Assembly: GCA_023415075.1 (NCBI GenBank)
Contig: JAEZLU010000222.1
Span: forward strand, 1 to 5,538
Length of the DNA: 5,538 bases
Origin: Bacillota bacterium
Lineage (GTDB): Bacteria > Bacillota > Negativicutes > Sporomusales > UBA7701
Direction of reading: 5' to 3'
In this document: positions 1-5,185 of the stretch, one piece after another
Position numbering within the stretch: position 1 is the first letter of the stretch
Layout of the letters: every line of letters begins with the position of its first letter
Position numbers and translations under genes: made by a program
The notes under the pieces: model-generated
Seen by the model: the letters and a program-made list of their open reading frames with translations, nothing else
Database searches by the model: none
What the model was told of the DNA's origin: nothing

Positions 1-208
1 GCAGCAGGGTGGCCGCCATGACCAGAAACTCGCTGGCGACGTCAATATTGAATTCTTCCATGGCCCGCAGGTAGGCGAGGTACTGCTCGGTAACGACAGC
101 AATCGGGATGTCGTAGATGTCAATCTGATTTTTATCGATGAGGTGCATCAAGAGGGCCAGCGGACCTTCGAAGGCCTCCAGCTTGATCTTGTATTCGGCG
201 CTTTCCAT
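1..208 (-). CDS. scpA: Segregation and condensation protein A (ScpA), N-terminal part
   Basis: ScpA is the kleisin subunit of the bacterial Smc-ScpA-ScpB condensin and bridges the Smc dimer during chromosome compaction and segregation in the cytoplasm. The 69 codons visible carry the family's N-terminal signature: FEGPLALLMHLIDKNQIDIY at residues 13-32, then DIPIAVVTEQYL, then an EEFNIDVASEFLVMAATLL stretch at 51-69. In the family this N-terminal helical domain contacts the Smc neck. The ATG at 206-208 is the only sensible start, because the TAA of trpS lies in the same frame just one codon upstream (stop, CAT, ATG). No strong ribosome site sits in the end of trpS, so expression may depend on coupling to trpS translation. 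The gene runs off the left edge of the window; the rest, and a likely scpB neighbour, are not visible. Identification is confident. Confidence 0.94.
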   Translation of the reverse strand, partial: MESAEYKIKLEAFEGPLALLMHLIDKNQIDIYDIPIAVVTEQYLAYLRAMEEFNIDVASEFLVMAATLL

Positions 209-211
209 ATG

Positions 212-1198
212 TTACAGGCGCATGGCTTTGCGAACTTCTTCCATGGTGGCGGCCGCAATCTTGCGGGCCCGTTCGGCGCCGAAGTCCAGTATTTCCCTTA
301 CGCGGCCGGGATTCTGTTCGAGGGCGGCCCTGCGGGCGTGGATGTCGGCCAGGCCGGCCACCATCCGTTCGGCCAGGCGTTTCTTGCAGTCGACGCAGCC
401 GATGCCGGCGCTGCGGCACTGGCCGCTGAGTTCGCCAAGCTCTTCTTTGTTGAACAGCTTGTGGAAGCTGTAGACGGTGCAGACGTCAGGATTGCCGGGG
501 TCGGTCTTTTTGACGCGCTGCGGGTCGGTTATCATGAGCCGCACCCGGGCGGCGAGTTCGGCCGGCGGGGCGGCGTAGGGAATCTCGTTGCCGTATGATT
601 TGCTCATTTTGCGGCCGTCGATGCCTGGGAGCACGGCAGCCTGGCTGAGTTTGGCCTGAGGCTCGGGGAAGATGGGGCCGTAAAAGCCGTTGAAGCGGCG
701 GACGATTTCGCGGGCCAGCTCGACGTGGGGTATCTGGTCCTCGCCGACCGGCACGGTGTCGGCCTTGTAGAGGATGATGTCGGCGGTCATTAGTTCGGGG
801 TAGCCAAGAAAGCCGTAGGTGTTTATTTCTTTGCCCATGGCTCCAAGCTGCTGGAGCTTGTCCTTGTAGCTGGGCACGCGCTCCAGCCAGGAAAGCGGGG
901 TGATCATCGACAGCAGGAGGTGCAGTTCGGCGTGTTCTTTGACATGGGACTGGACGAAGATGATGTTGCGCTCGGGATCGAGGCCGCCGGCCAGCCAGTC
1001 GAGGGCCATTTCGTGGATGTATGTAGGCAGTTTGCTGGTGTCCTCGTAGCTTGAGGTGAGGGCGTGCCAGTCGACAATGCCGAATACGCATTCGTAGTCA
1101 TATTGCATTTTTACCCAGTTTTCCAGGGCTCCCAGATAGTTGCCGAGGTGAAATTTGCCGGACGGCTGCATGCCACTAAAAATACGACCTTTGTTCAT
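212..1198 (-). CDS. trpS: Tryptophanyl-tRNA synthetase with a four-cysteine cluster motif
   Basis: This cytoplasmic class Ic aminoacyl-tRNA synthetase charges tRNA-Trp with tryptophan using ATP. The 328-residue length is normal for the bacterial enzyme. Visible motifs are the HIGH-type box HLGN at 17-20 inside SGMQPSGKFHLGNYLGA, the tryptophan-pocket segment PELMTADIILYKAD at 134-147, VGEDQ at 151-155 and the KMSKS loop at 197-201. The C-terminal half holds four cysteines, C240, C261, C268 and C271, spaced C-x20-C-x6-C-x2-C. This resembles the [4Fe-4S] site I recall for Thermotoga maritima TrpRS (C-x22-C-x6-C-x2-C), so a cluster near the anticodon-binding region is plausible but inferred. The ATG is preceded by AGGGGG at 1208-1213, 9 nt upstream. 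It lies 16 nt after the protease stop and 3 nt before scpA, consistent with one operon. No T-box leader is present in the gap. Confidence 0.98.
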   Translation of the reverse strand: MNKGRIFSGMQPSGKFHLGNYLGALENWVKMQYDYECVFGIVDWHALTSSYEDTSKLPTYIHEMALDWLAGGLDPERNIIFVQSHVKEHAELHLLLSMITPLSWLERVPSYKDKLQQLGAMGKEINTYGFLGYPELMTADIILYKADTVPVGEDQIPHVELAREIVRRFNGFYGPIFPEPQAKLSQAAVLPGIDGRKMSKSYGNEIPYAAPPAELAARVRLMITDPQRVKKTDPGNPDVCTVYSFHKLFNKEELGELSGQCRSAGIGCVDCKKRLAERMVAGLADIHARRAALEQNPGRVREILDFGAERARKIAAATMEEVRKAMRL

Positions 1199-1214
1199 GT
1201 GAATATTCCCCCTG

Positions 1215-1835
1215 CTAAAATATGAGTCTGATGAAAAGATTGATGATGTTGTACAGCATATCTATGAACGGATTCATTATCCTGCCGATTATCCCTGTAA
1301 GGACAAGGGCCATTAGGATGAACGGCCCGTATGGGGCGATGCGCTCATAGGAATAGGCCTGCCGACCCGGCAGCAGGGCGCTGACGACCTGCGAGCCGTC
1401 GAGCGGCGGCAGCGGTATGAGGTTGAATACGACAAGGATGAGGTTAAAATAGATTATCTCCCGAAATATCCAGTTCACTTCGAAGGTTGCCAGATGCATC
1501 TTGGCCAGTATGCCCCAAACGATGGCGGCGATAAGGGCAGTAAAGAAGTTGGCGGCCACGCCGGCCAGCGACACCATTATGACGCCGTTGCGGCCATTGC
1601 GTAAGTTGTATGGGTTGATGGGCACGGGCTTGGCCCAGCCGAAGCCGGCCAGCCATAGCATGAGTAGTCCTATGGGGTCAAGGTGGGGTATTGGGTTGAG
1701 GGTGTCCCGGCCGGCGACGCGGGGCGTGGGGTCGCCTAGCGTTACCGCAACCCGTGCGTGGGCGAATTCATGCACAGTCAGCGCGATGAGGAGCGCCGGA
1801 ATCCGAAATATCGCATCAGGGCCAAATCCTAGCAC
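1215..1835 (-). CDS. Small M50-family site-2 protease (integral membrane zinc protease)
   Basis: This is a 206-residue intramembrane metalloprotease of the compact S2P group common in Firmicutes, expected to cut membrane-embedded substrates in the cytoplasmic membrane; its substrate cannot be told from sequence. The zinc site is visible as VHEFAHA, with H22, E23 and H26, plus the third ligand D146 in FNLIPLPPLDGS at 137-148. The family motif NPIPHLDPIG is at 47-56. Hydrophobic stretches lie at about 9-21, 55-66, 86-111, 123-140 and 170-206, giving a multi-pass protein with no PDZ domain. The start is GTG at 1833-1835, supported by AAGGAGG at 1843-1849, seven nucleotides upstream. The GTG overlaps the cca stop by 7 nt, which suggests translational coupling. 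It sits between cca and trpS, but nothing in it points to a tRNA-related role, so shared transcription is all the context shows. Confidence 0.93.
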   Translation of the reverse strand: MLGFGPDAIFRIPALLIALTVHEFAHARVAVTLGDPTPRVAGRDTLNPIPHLDPIGLLMLWLAGFGWAKPVPINPYNLRNGRNGVIMVSLAGVAANFFTALIAAIVWGILAKMHLATFEVNWIFREIIYFNLILVVFNLIPLPPLDGSQVVSALLPGRQAYSYERIAPYGPFILMALVLTGIIGRIMNPFIDMLYNIINLFIRLIF

Positions 1836-3076
1836 GTATTTTCCTCCTTCAGCGGCTGGCTTTTGGCCAGGGCCTTCACCAGGGCCAGTTCTTCTTCCCG
1901 GGTGGCGAGCCGGCCTTCCAGCCTGGCGTACAGTAGTTCGCGACGAATGGTTTTTATCTGCGGACCCCGCCCGGCCAGCTCGATTATGGCGGCGGTGTCG
2001 AGGACGGGGGCCACGTGGCGAAGTTTTTCGCTATAGTCCCGCAGCTTTTCCTGTTCCCTATCATTCTGGCATATTATCCAGAGATAGGCAAGAGCCGTTG
2101 GCGGCAGTTCGTTAAGGGCGAGGTACAGCTGCCGCGGTCCGGGGTCGGGCAGGACCAGCGTTTTGGCGGCCGCCCCGGCGGCTGCGTGCAGGCTGTCGAC
2201 CTTTTTGTCCAGCCACTGGGGGGCTTTGCCGCCTATGGTCATGGCGGCCAAAGCCAGCCGGTCGACCGTGAGTCCCTGGCCGGCGAAATAGGCCATGGCG
2301 GCCTCGGCCCGCGTCAGGGCGGCGGCCTTGGCGGTGGTGAGCCGGACGGCCAACAGCGGCCAGAACAGGTTGCCGGCCTCCAGGCGGCGTACCAGGCCCA
2401 CCCAGTCGTCCTCGGCAAACAAGAGGCGTATTTCGCGGCCGAGGCGGGCCGGGCTGACCAGGCGCCAGTAGCGGCCTTTGAGAGCCTGGCGCCAGCAGGA
2501 CTCGGTATCGGCGGCCAAGGCGAATTTCATGCGGTGGGCCAGACGGACGGCCCGCAGCAGGCGGGTCGGGTCGTCGCGGAAGCTTTGCGGGTGTAATACC
2601 CGGATGAGGCCGGCGGCAAGGTCGGCCCGGCCGCCGACCGGGTCAAGAAGGCGGCCGAAGGAAATAGGCGACAGCTCGATGGCCATGGCGTTTATCGAAA
2701 AGTCGCGCCGGAAAAGGTCATCCTCAAGGCTGCCGCCGCTGACCTCCGGCAAGGCGCCGGGATGCGGGTAACGCTCTTTCCTGGCCATGGCCAGATCAAT
2801 TTTGTCGTCGCCAAGGGCCAGAGCGGCGGTGCCGAAACGGGAGGTGCGGACGACCGCCCCGCCCAGTCTGTCGGCCAAAAGGCGGCTGCAGGCCAGGGCG
2901 TCGCCTTCGATTACGATGTCGAGGTCCTGGTTTATTATACCCAGCAACAGGTCGCGGACAAACCCGCCGACCACCGCTGTCCGCCAGCCGGCGGCGGCGG
3001 CCTCGGCGCCGATTTTCGCCAGCAGCGGCGCCTGGGGATGAGCGGCCAGCAGGGTGTCGATAGCTTCAGGTGTCAT
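1829..3076 (-). CDS. cca: Class II CCA tRNA nucleotidyltransferase
   Basis: The enzyme adds or repairs the 3' CCA end of tRNAs from CTP and ATP without a template. At 415 residues it has the size of a bacterial class II enzyme without a C-terminal HD domain. The nucleotidyltransferase head shows GGFVRDLLLG at 37-46, the metal-binding pair D51 and D53 in DLDIV, DLAMARKERYPHPGALPEV at 94-112, RRDFSINAMA at 123-132, LDPVGGRADL at 144-153, and the nucleotide-selecting DDPTR motif at 168-172 leading into LLRAVRLAHRM. The remainder is the alanine-rich helical neck, body and tail. A full CCA-adding role is most likely, but some bacteria split the work between CC- and A-adding enzymes, and this cannot be excluded by eye. 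The ATG is preceded by a G-run at 3084-3088, a modest ribosome site. It is the first gene of the minus-strand cluster, with a candidate promoter 34-62 nt upstream. Confidence 0.95.
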   Translation of the reverse strand: MTPEAIDTLLAAHPQAPLLAKIGAEAAAAGWRTAVVGGFVRDLLLGIINQDLDIVIEGDALACSRLLADRLGGAVVRTSRFGTAALALGDDKIDLAMARKERYPHPGALPEVSGGSLEDDLFRRDFSINAMAIELSPISFGRLLDPVGGRADLAAGLIRVLHPQSFRDDPTRLLRAVRLAHRMKFALAADTESCWRQALKGRYWRLVSPARLGREIRLLFAEDDWVGLVRRLEAGNLFWPLLAVRLTTAKAAALTRAEAAMAYFAGQGLTVDRLALAAMTIGGKAPQWLDKKVDSLHAAAGAAAKTLVLPDPGPRQLYLALNELPPTALAYLWIICQNDREQEKLRDYSEKLRHVAPVLDTAAIIELAGRGPQIKTIRRELLYARLEGRLATREEELALVKALAKSQPLKEENTC

Positions 3077-3109
3077 GGGCGTGCCCCCGGATAAGACTTT
3101 TATTACTAA

Positions 3110-3138
3110 ATTATACTAATAATCAGCAGCAAAAGCAA
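3110..3138 (-). promoter_or_regulatory. Candidate sigma-70/SigA promoter for the cca operon
   Basis: Read on the minus strand, a perfect TATAAT (3110-3115) is separated by 17 bp from TTGCTT (3133-3138), which matches three of six consensus bases. Initiation near 3103 would leave a short leader of about 27 nt before the cca ATG. The direct repeats GATAAGAC at 3090-3097 and 3141-3148 (plus-strand reading) flank this promoter and could be operator halves, though no regulator is evident. The -10 is strong and the -35 weak. Confidence 0.55.
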
Positions 3139-3195
3139 AAGATAAGACCCGGCTTACCGCAAGCAGTTCGGTTTTGGGGCGCGCAGCAAAACGTA

Positions 3196-3234
3196 AACCC
3201 GCGTCCAATCATATAGGAACACGGGTTATTTTTT
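3196..3234 (+). terminator. Hairpin with six-T tail, terminator-like on the plus strand
   Basis: AACCCG at 3196-3201 pairs with CGGGTT at 3222-3227, extended inward by a few pairs with two mismatches, and is followed by a run of six T at 3229-3234. It has the form of an intrinsic terminator for plus-strand transcription, yet no plus-strand gene lies upstream; the nearest is cca on the other strand. It could block antisense transcription into lysA or end a small plus-strand RNA. In minus-strand RNA the two mismatches become G-U pairs, so the hairpin may instead be part of a minus-strand structure. Confidence 0.4.
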
Positions 3235-3273
3235 GGGGGAAAATATTTCGCTCCATCCGTAGACCCGATTTGT

Positions 3274-3305
3274 TAGCCTCAGCCGGTGTGCTGGGGCTAT
3301 CTTTT
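3274..3305 (+). other. Ten-pair hairpin with short T-rich tail
   Basis: TAGCCTCAGC at 3274-3283 pairs with GCTGGGGCTA at 3290-3299 around a 6-nt loop, with one U-G pair if read as plus-strand RNA (an A-C mismatch on the minus strand), then TCTTTT. The 3293-3298 portion, GGGGCT, can alternatively pair with AGCCCC at 3331-3336, so two mutually exclusive folds exist. It may act as a weak plus-strand terminator or be one helix of the larger element. Confidence 0.35.
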
Positions 3306-3361
3306 GGTCATTGCCCTGGAGTCAAACAACAGCCCCATCATGCTAATAAATGGCGTTATGA

Positions 3362-3392
3362 CACAAAAGAGGCTACCCATGGCAGCCTCTTT
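3362..3392 (-). terminator. Probable intrinsic terminator of lysA
   Basis: AAAGAGGCT at 3366-3374 and AGCCTCTTT at 3384-3392 form a perfect 9-bp stem. Up to three more inner pairs (GCC with GGT, one G-U, on the minus strand) leave a 3-nt loop. On the minus strand the stem is followed by a further T and then GTGTC, so the T-tract is TTTT partly inside the stem. It lies about 60-85 nt after the lysA stop, the first strong GC-rich hairpin met by that transcript. The hairpin is near symmetrical and may also work on the plus strand. Confidence 0.6.
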
Positions 3393-3450
3393 GCTTGCAC
3401 CACAAAACCTAACGGGGTAGATTTACCGCCGGGTCTTATTTTACGGCTGT

Positions 3451-4785
3451 CTATGCCAGGCAGGCAACTTTACTCTGCATCCTGTCAGGGACGACGTCGT
3501 TGCGGATAAGATCCTCGTAGGTTTCCCGCTTTACGACTACCTCGGCTTTACCGCCGCCGGCAAAGACCACGGCCGGCTTGAGGTTACGGTTGTAGTTGCT
3601 GGCCATCGAGTAGTTGTAGGCACCGGTGGAGGTGACGGCCAGGATGTCGCCGGCCGACGTCGGCGGCAGTTCGATGTCCCAGATGAGCATGTCGCCCGAC
3701 TCGCAGCATTTGCCGGCGATCGATACCGTTTCCTCGACAGCGAGGTTCATTTTGTTGGCCAGGGCGGCCTCATACTTGGCCTGGTAGAGGGCCGGCCGCG
3801 GATTGTCGGTCATGCCGCCGTCGACGGCGACGTATTTGCGGATGCCGGGGATTTCTTTGATCGAGCCGACGGTGTAGAGGGTGACGCCGGCTTCGCCGAC
3901 GATCGAGCGGCCGGGCTCGACGATGATCCTCGGCAGCGGCAGACCGTATTGGCCGGCGGCTTCGCGCACAGTGTCGGTCATAAGCTTGACTAGTTCGGGG
4001 ATGGGCTGGGGGGCGTCATCTTCGGTGTAGTAGATGCCGAGGCCGCCACCGAGGTTGAGTTCTTCGCAGGCGAAACCGGTGGTTGTTTTGATTTCTTTTA
4101 CGAAGGCCATCATCGTCCGGGCGGCTTCACTGTAGGAGTGAAGGTCGAAGATTTGCGAGCCGATGTGGCAGTGGATGCCCTTGAGTTCGAGGTTTTTCAT
4201 GCTGAGAGCCTTTTCGACGCCCATCATGGCTTGGCCGTTGGCGATGGCCAGGCCGAATTTGGAGTCGATCATGCCTGTTTTGATGTAGTGGTGGGTGTGG
4301 GCGTCGATACCGGGTGACACCCGGATGAGGATCTTGGCTTTTGTGCGGCGCTGGCGGGCCAGTTCGTTGAGGAGCTCGAGCTCGTAAAAGTTGTCGACGA
4401 CGAAGCGGCCGACGCGGGCGTCGAGCCCCATCTCGAGTTCTTCCGGCGTTTTGTTGTTGCCGTGGAAGTAGATACGGCCGGCCGGAAAGTTGCTGGCAAG
4501 GGCGGTATAAAGTTCGCCGCCTGAGACTACGTCCAGCCCCATGTCCTCCTCGGCTACCAGGCGGCACATGGCCATGGTGGAAAACACCTTGCTTGCGTAT
4601 AGCACTTCGAAGTTGGGATAGTATTTTTTGAACGAGTCGACATAGGCCCGGCAATTGACGCGGAGTTTTTCCTCATCCATCACGTAAAGGGGGGTGCCGA
4701 ACTGGCGGGTGAGCTCGACAGCATCGCAGCCGCCGATTTCCAAATGGCCGGCGCTGTTGATGCGCATGGTGCCGTGTAGTCTCAT
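3451..4785 (-). CDS. lysA: Diaminopimelate decarboxylase
   Basis: LysA catalyses the last step of lysine synthesis: PLP-dependent decarboxylation of meso-2,6-diaminopimelate to L-lysine and CO2, in the cytoplasm. The 444-residue protein has the fold type III (alanine racemase-like) barrel. The PLP lysine is K66 in YASKVF, followed by LDVVSGGELYTAL at 84-96, HCHIGSQ at 205-211, the phosphate-binding GGGLGI at 246-251 and EPGRSIVG at 290-297. The C-terminal domain has GKCCESGD at 358-365, whose C361 completes the active site across the dimer, and the tyrosine loop at 390-392. The ATG at 4783-4785 is chosen because AAGGAG lies at 4795-4800, 9 nt upstream, and homology begins there; a longer reading frame from 4875 only translates the leader terminator. 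The gene stands alone behind a lysine riboswitch and ends before a probable terminator, so it appears monocistronic. All catalytic residues are intact. Confidence 0.98.
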   Translation of the reverse strand: MRLHGTMRINSAGHLEIGGCDAVELTRQFGTPLYVMDEEKLRVNCRAYVDSFKKYYPNFEVLYASKVFSTMAMCRLVAEEDMGLDVVSGGELYTALASNFPAGRIYFHGNNKTPEELEMGLDARVGRFVVDNFYELELLNELARQRRTKAKILIRVSPGIDAHTHHYIKTGMIDSKFGLAIANGQAMMGVEKALSMKNLELKGIHCHIGSQIFDLHSYSEAARTMMAFVKEIKTTTGFACEELNLGGGLGIYYTEDDAPQPIPELVKLMTDTVREAAGQYGLPLPRIIVEPGRSIVGEAGVTLYTVGSIKEIPGIRKYVAVDGGMTDNPRPALYQAKYEAALANKMNLAVEETVSIAGKCCESGDMLIWDIELPPTSAGDILAVTSTGAYNYSMASNYNRNLKPAVVFAGGGKAEVVVKRETYEDLIRNDVVPDRMQSKVACLA

Positions 4786-4800
4786 GGAGATTTTCTCCTT
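4786..4800 (-). promoter_or_regulatory. lysA ribosome binding site folded into a small hairpin
   Basis: The minus strand reads AAGGAGAAAATCTCC directly before the ATG. AAGGAG is the Shine-Dalgarno site, but GGAGA (4794-4798) is complementary to TCTCC (4786-4790), giving a 5-bp stem with a 3-nt loop that would hide most of the site. This could lower basal translation or act as a second checkpoint after the riboswitch terminator. The stem is short, and a ribosome could probably melt it. Confidence 0.45.
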
Positions 4801-4833
4801 TCGCTGTTGACGATATTGACGGATACAAAATAC

Positions 4834-4865
4834 AAAAACGGTTGCGAGAACTATCTCACAACCGT
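4834..4865 (-). terminator. Riboswitch-controlled intrinsic terminator of the lysA leader
   Basis: On the minus strand ACGGTTG (4859-4865) pairs with CAACCGT (4838-4844). A U-G pair and GAGA/TCTC continue the stem to 12 pairs closed by a 4-nt loop, followed by TTTTTGT. It is a textbook intrinsic terminator lying 30 nt after the aptamer and about 50 nt before the lysA ATG. Its upstream arm overlaps the antiterminator, so it forms when lysine is bound and stops transcription before lysA. Confidence 0.92.
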
Positions 4866-4899
4866 GCGGCGACAAGGGTACTTACCAACGGTGAGATAG
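4851..4899 (-). promoter_or_regulatory. Antiterminator pairing of the lysine riboswitch
   Basis: CTATCTCAC just after the aptamer core (4891-4899) is perfectly complementary to GTGAGATAG (4851-4859) in the left arm of the terminator. An alternative register adds ACCGT with ACGGT at 4888-4892 and 4861-4865. The first CTAT is also the 3' side of aptamer helix P1. Without lysine P1 is loose, this pairing forms and the terminator is broken; with lysine P1 captures CTAT and the terminator wins. The switch mechanism is established for the class; the pairings are read directly here. Confidence 0.82.
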
Positions 4900-5065
4900 C
4901 GCTCCAACTGGAGAGGACTCTCCGGTTGACAGTCTTGTGCTTGTTCAGCCCAAGCCCAGCAAAGGCGATCGGTCGAATACGCCTCCGCTTCGGCGGTCAT
5001 CCCTTTCCCTGCGGTTCATCGCCCGACCGGCTTGCCGCAAGTACTGATAATGCCCGCGCCTCTAT
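4896..5065 (-). ncRNA. Lysine riboswitch (L box) aptamer
   Basis: Minus-strand hallmarks of the lysine riboswitch occur in order. The P1 5' strand ATAG (5062-5065) is followed by AGGCGCGG and ATTATCAGTA (the turn in P2). Next come a P2 hairpin whose loop holds GATGAACCGC, then GGGAAAGGGATGACCGCCGAAG, a P3 arm, GCTGGGCT, a small P4 hairpin and AGACTGTCA. A P5 hairpin (GGAGA/TCTCC) precedes the closing GGAGCGCTAT that ends P1 at 4896. The length of about 170 nt is right for the five-helix junction that binds lysine. It is linked to lysA through an antiterminator and terminator, so it represses by early termination at high lysine. P1 is short, about four strong pairs, with a mismatch beyond. Confidence is high from conserved core blocks; a covariance-model search would fix the exact ends. 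Confidence 0.94.
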
Positions 5066-5078
5066 ACAACACGCCTAT

Positions 5079-5107
5079 TTGATTGGTTTCATTTTATTAT
5101 ATACACT
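5079..5107 (+). promoter_or_regulatory. Possible plus-strand promoter for the lipoprotein gene
   Basis: TTGATT (5079-5084, four of six) and TACACT (5102-5107, four of six) are separated by 17 bp and face the lipoprotein gene, giving a start near 5114 and a leader of about 70 nt. It overlaps the lysA promoter almost completely. AT-rich sequence makes chance matches likely, so this is tentative. Confidence 0.27.
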
Positions 5108-5119
5108 ACCCCCTGTCAA
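5091..5119 (-). promoter_or_regulatory. Promoter of the lysine riboswitch-lysA transcript
   Basis: On the minus strand a perfect TTGACA (5114-5119) is followed, after exactly 17 bp, by TAAAAT (5091-5096), five of six consensus bases. Initiation would fall near 5084, about 20 nt before the riboswitch P1, giving a leader of roughly 300 nt. A perfect TATAAT overlaps at 5096-5101 but would be only 12 bp from the -35, so TAAAAT is preferred. Confidence 0.75.
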
Positions 5120-5131
5120 TATCCGGGTTTA

Positions 5132-5147
5132 GGAGAATAAAGTCTCC
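5132..5147. repeat. Small inverted repeat in the lipoprotein leader
   Basis: GGAGA (5132-5136) and TCTCC (5143-5147) form a 5-bp inverted repeat around ATAAAG; a CCGGG/CCCGG pair at 5123-5127 and 5146-5150 overlaps it. It lies between the lysA -35 and the lipoprotein ribosome site and could be an operator or a leader hairpin. No regulator is known for it and it may be chance. Confidence 0.25.
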
Positions 5148-5170
5148 CGGTGGCGTACAAGCTATGGCTA

Positions 5171-5177
5171 AAGGAGG
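5171..5177 (+). promoter_or_regulatory. Ribosome binding site that sets the TTG start of the lipoprotein
   Basis: AAGGAGG, a near-perfect Shine-Dalgarno site, ends 8 nt before the TTG at 5186. The next in-frame ATG (5207-5209) is 29 nt away and would remove the positively charged head of the signal peptide. The nearer ATG at 5164 is in another frame. Confidence 0.8.
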
Positions 5178-5185
5178 CTGCTACT

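Larger units (their letters stand above)
3142..3439. repeat. 298-bp segment bounded by long inverted repeats; unclassified structured element
   Basis: ATAAGACCCGGC at 3142-3153 is the exact reverse complement of 3428-3439. Inside this 12-bp outer pair, after unpaired gaps of 12 and 14 nt, a second pair follows: 3166-3190 against 3390-3413, with about 18 to 20 matching positions including the shared core GGTTTTG. The interior has hairpins at 3196-3227, 3274-3299 and 3366-3392 and no credible reading frame. The right-hand gap itself can form a GGTA/TACC mini-hairpin on the minus strand. Some non-Watson-Crick positions become G-U pairs only in minus-strand RNA: two in the 3196-3227 hairpin and one in the second arm. 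The 3274-3299 hairpin favours the plus strand instead. It could be a non-coding RNA domain behind lysA or a MITE-like element. No flanking target duplication is evident, and I recognise no known RNA family. Confidence 0.5.

Noticed and set aside
1501..2596. Long plus-strand open frames opposite the protease and cca genes
   Set aside because: They are antisense to clear genes, with biased composition typical of GC-rich shadow frames and no recognisable motifs.
3141..3160. Resemblance of AAGACCCGGCTTACCG to the 3' end of bacterial RNase P RNA
   Set aside because: The other conserved RNase P blocks (such as GAGGAAAGTCC) are absent on the plus strand, and the sequence upstream is cca coding region, so no rnpB gene can fit. 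A relic fragment is possible but unsupported.
3291..3345. Small minus-strand reading frame beginning ATGATGGGG (14 codons)
   Set aside because: No ribosome binding site precedes it and it is too short to distinguish from chance.
3132..3449. Target-site duplication flanking the 298-bp element
   Set aside because: The left flank ends in AAAAG and the right begins TTTAC; both are AT-rich but show no direct repeat, so recent transposition is not supported.
3174..3509. Plus-strand open frame of 111 codons across the intergenic element
   Set aside because: It has no ribosome site, low-complexity composition with no recognisable domain, runs through a terminator-like hairpin and overlaps the end of lysA.
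4786..4875. N-terminal extension of LysA starting at 4875
   Set aside because: It would translate the leader terminator; LysA homology and a proper ribosome site begin at 4785.
5096..5101. Perfect TATAAT as the -10 of lysA
   Set aside because: It is only 12 bp from the TTGACA; the overlapping TAAAAT at 5091-5096 has the ideal 17-bp spacing.
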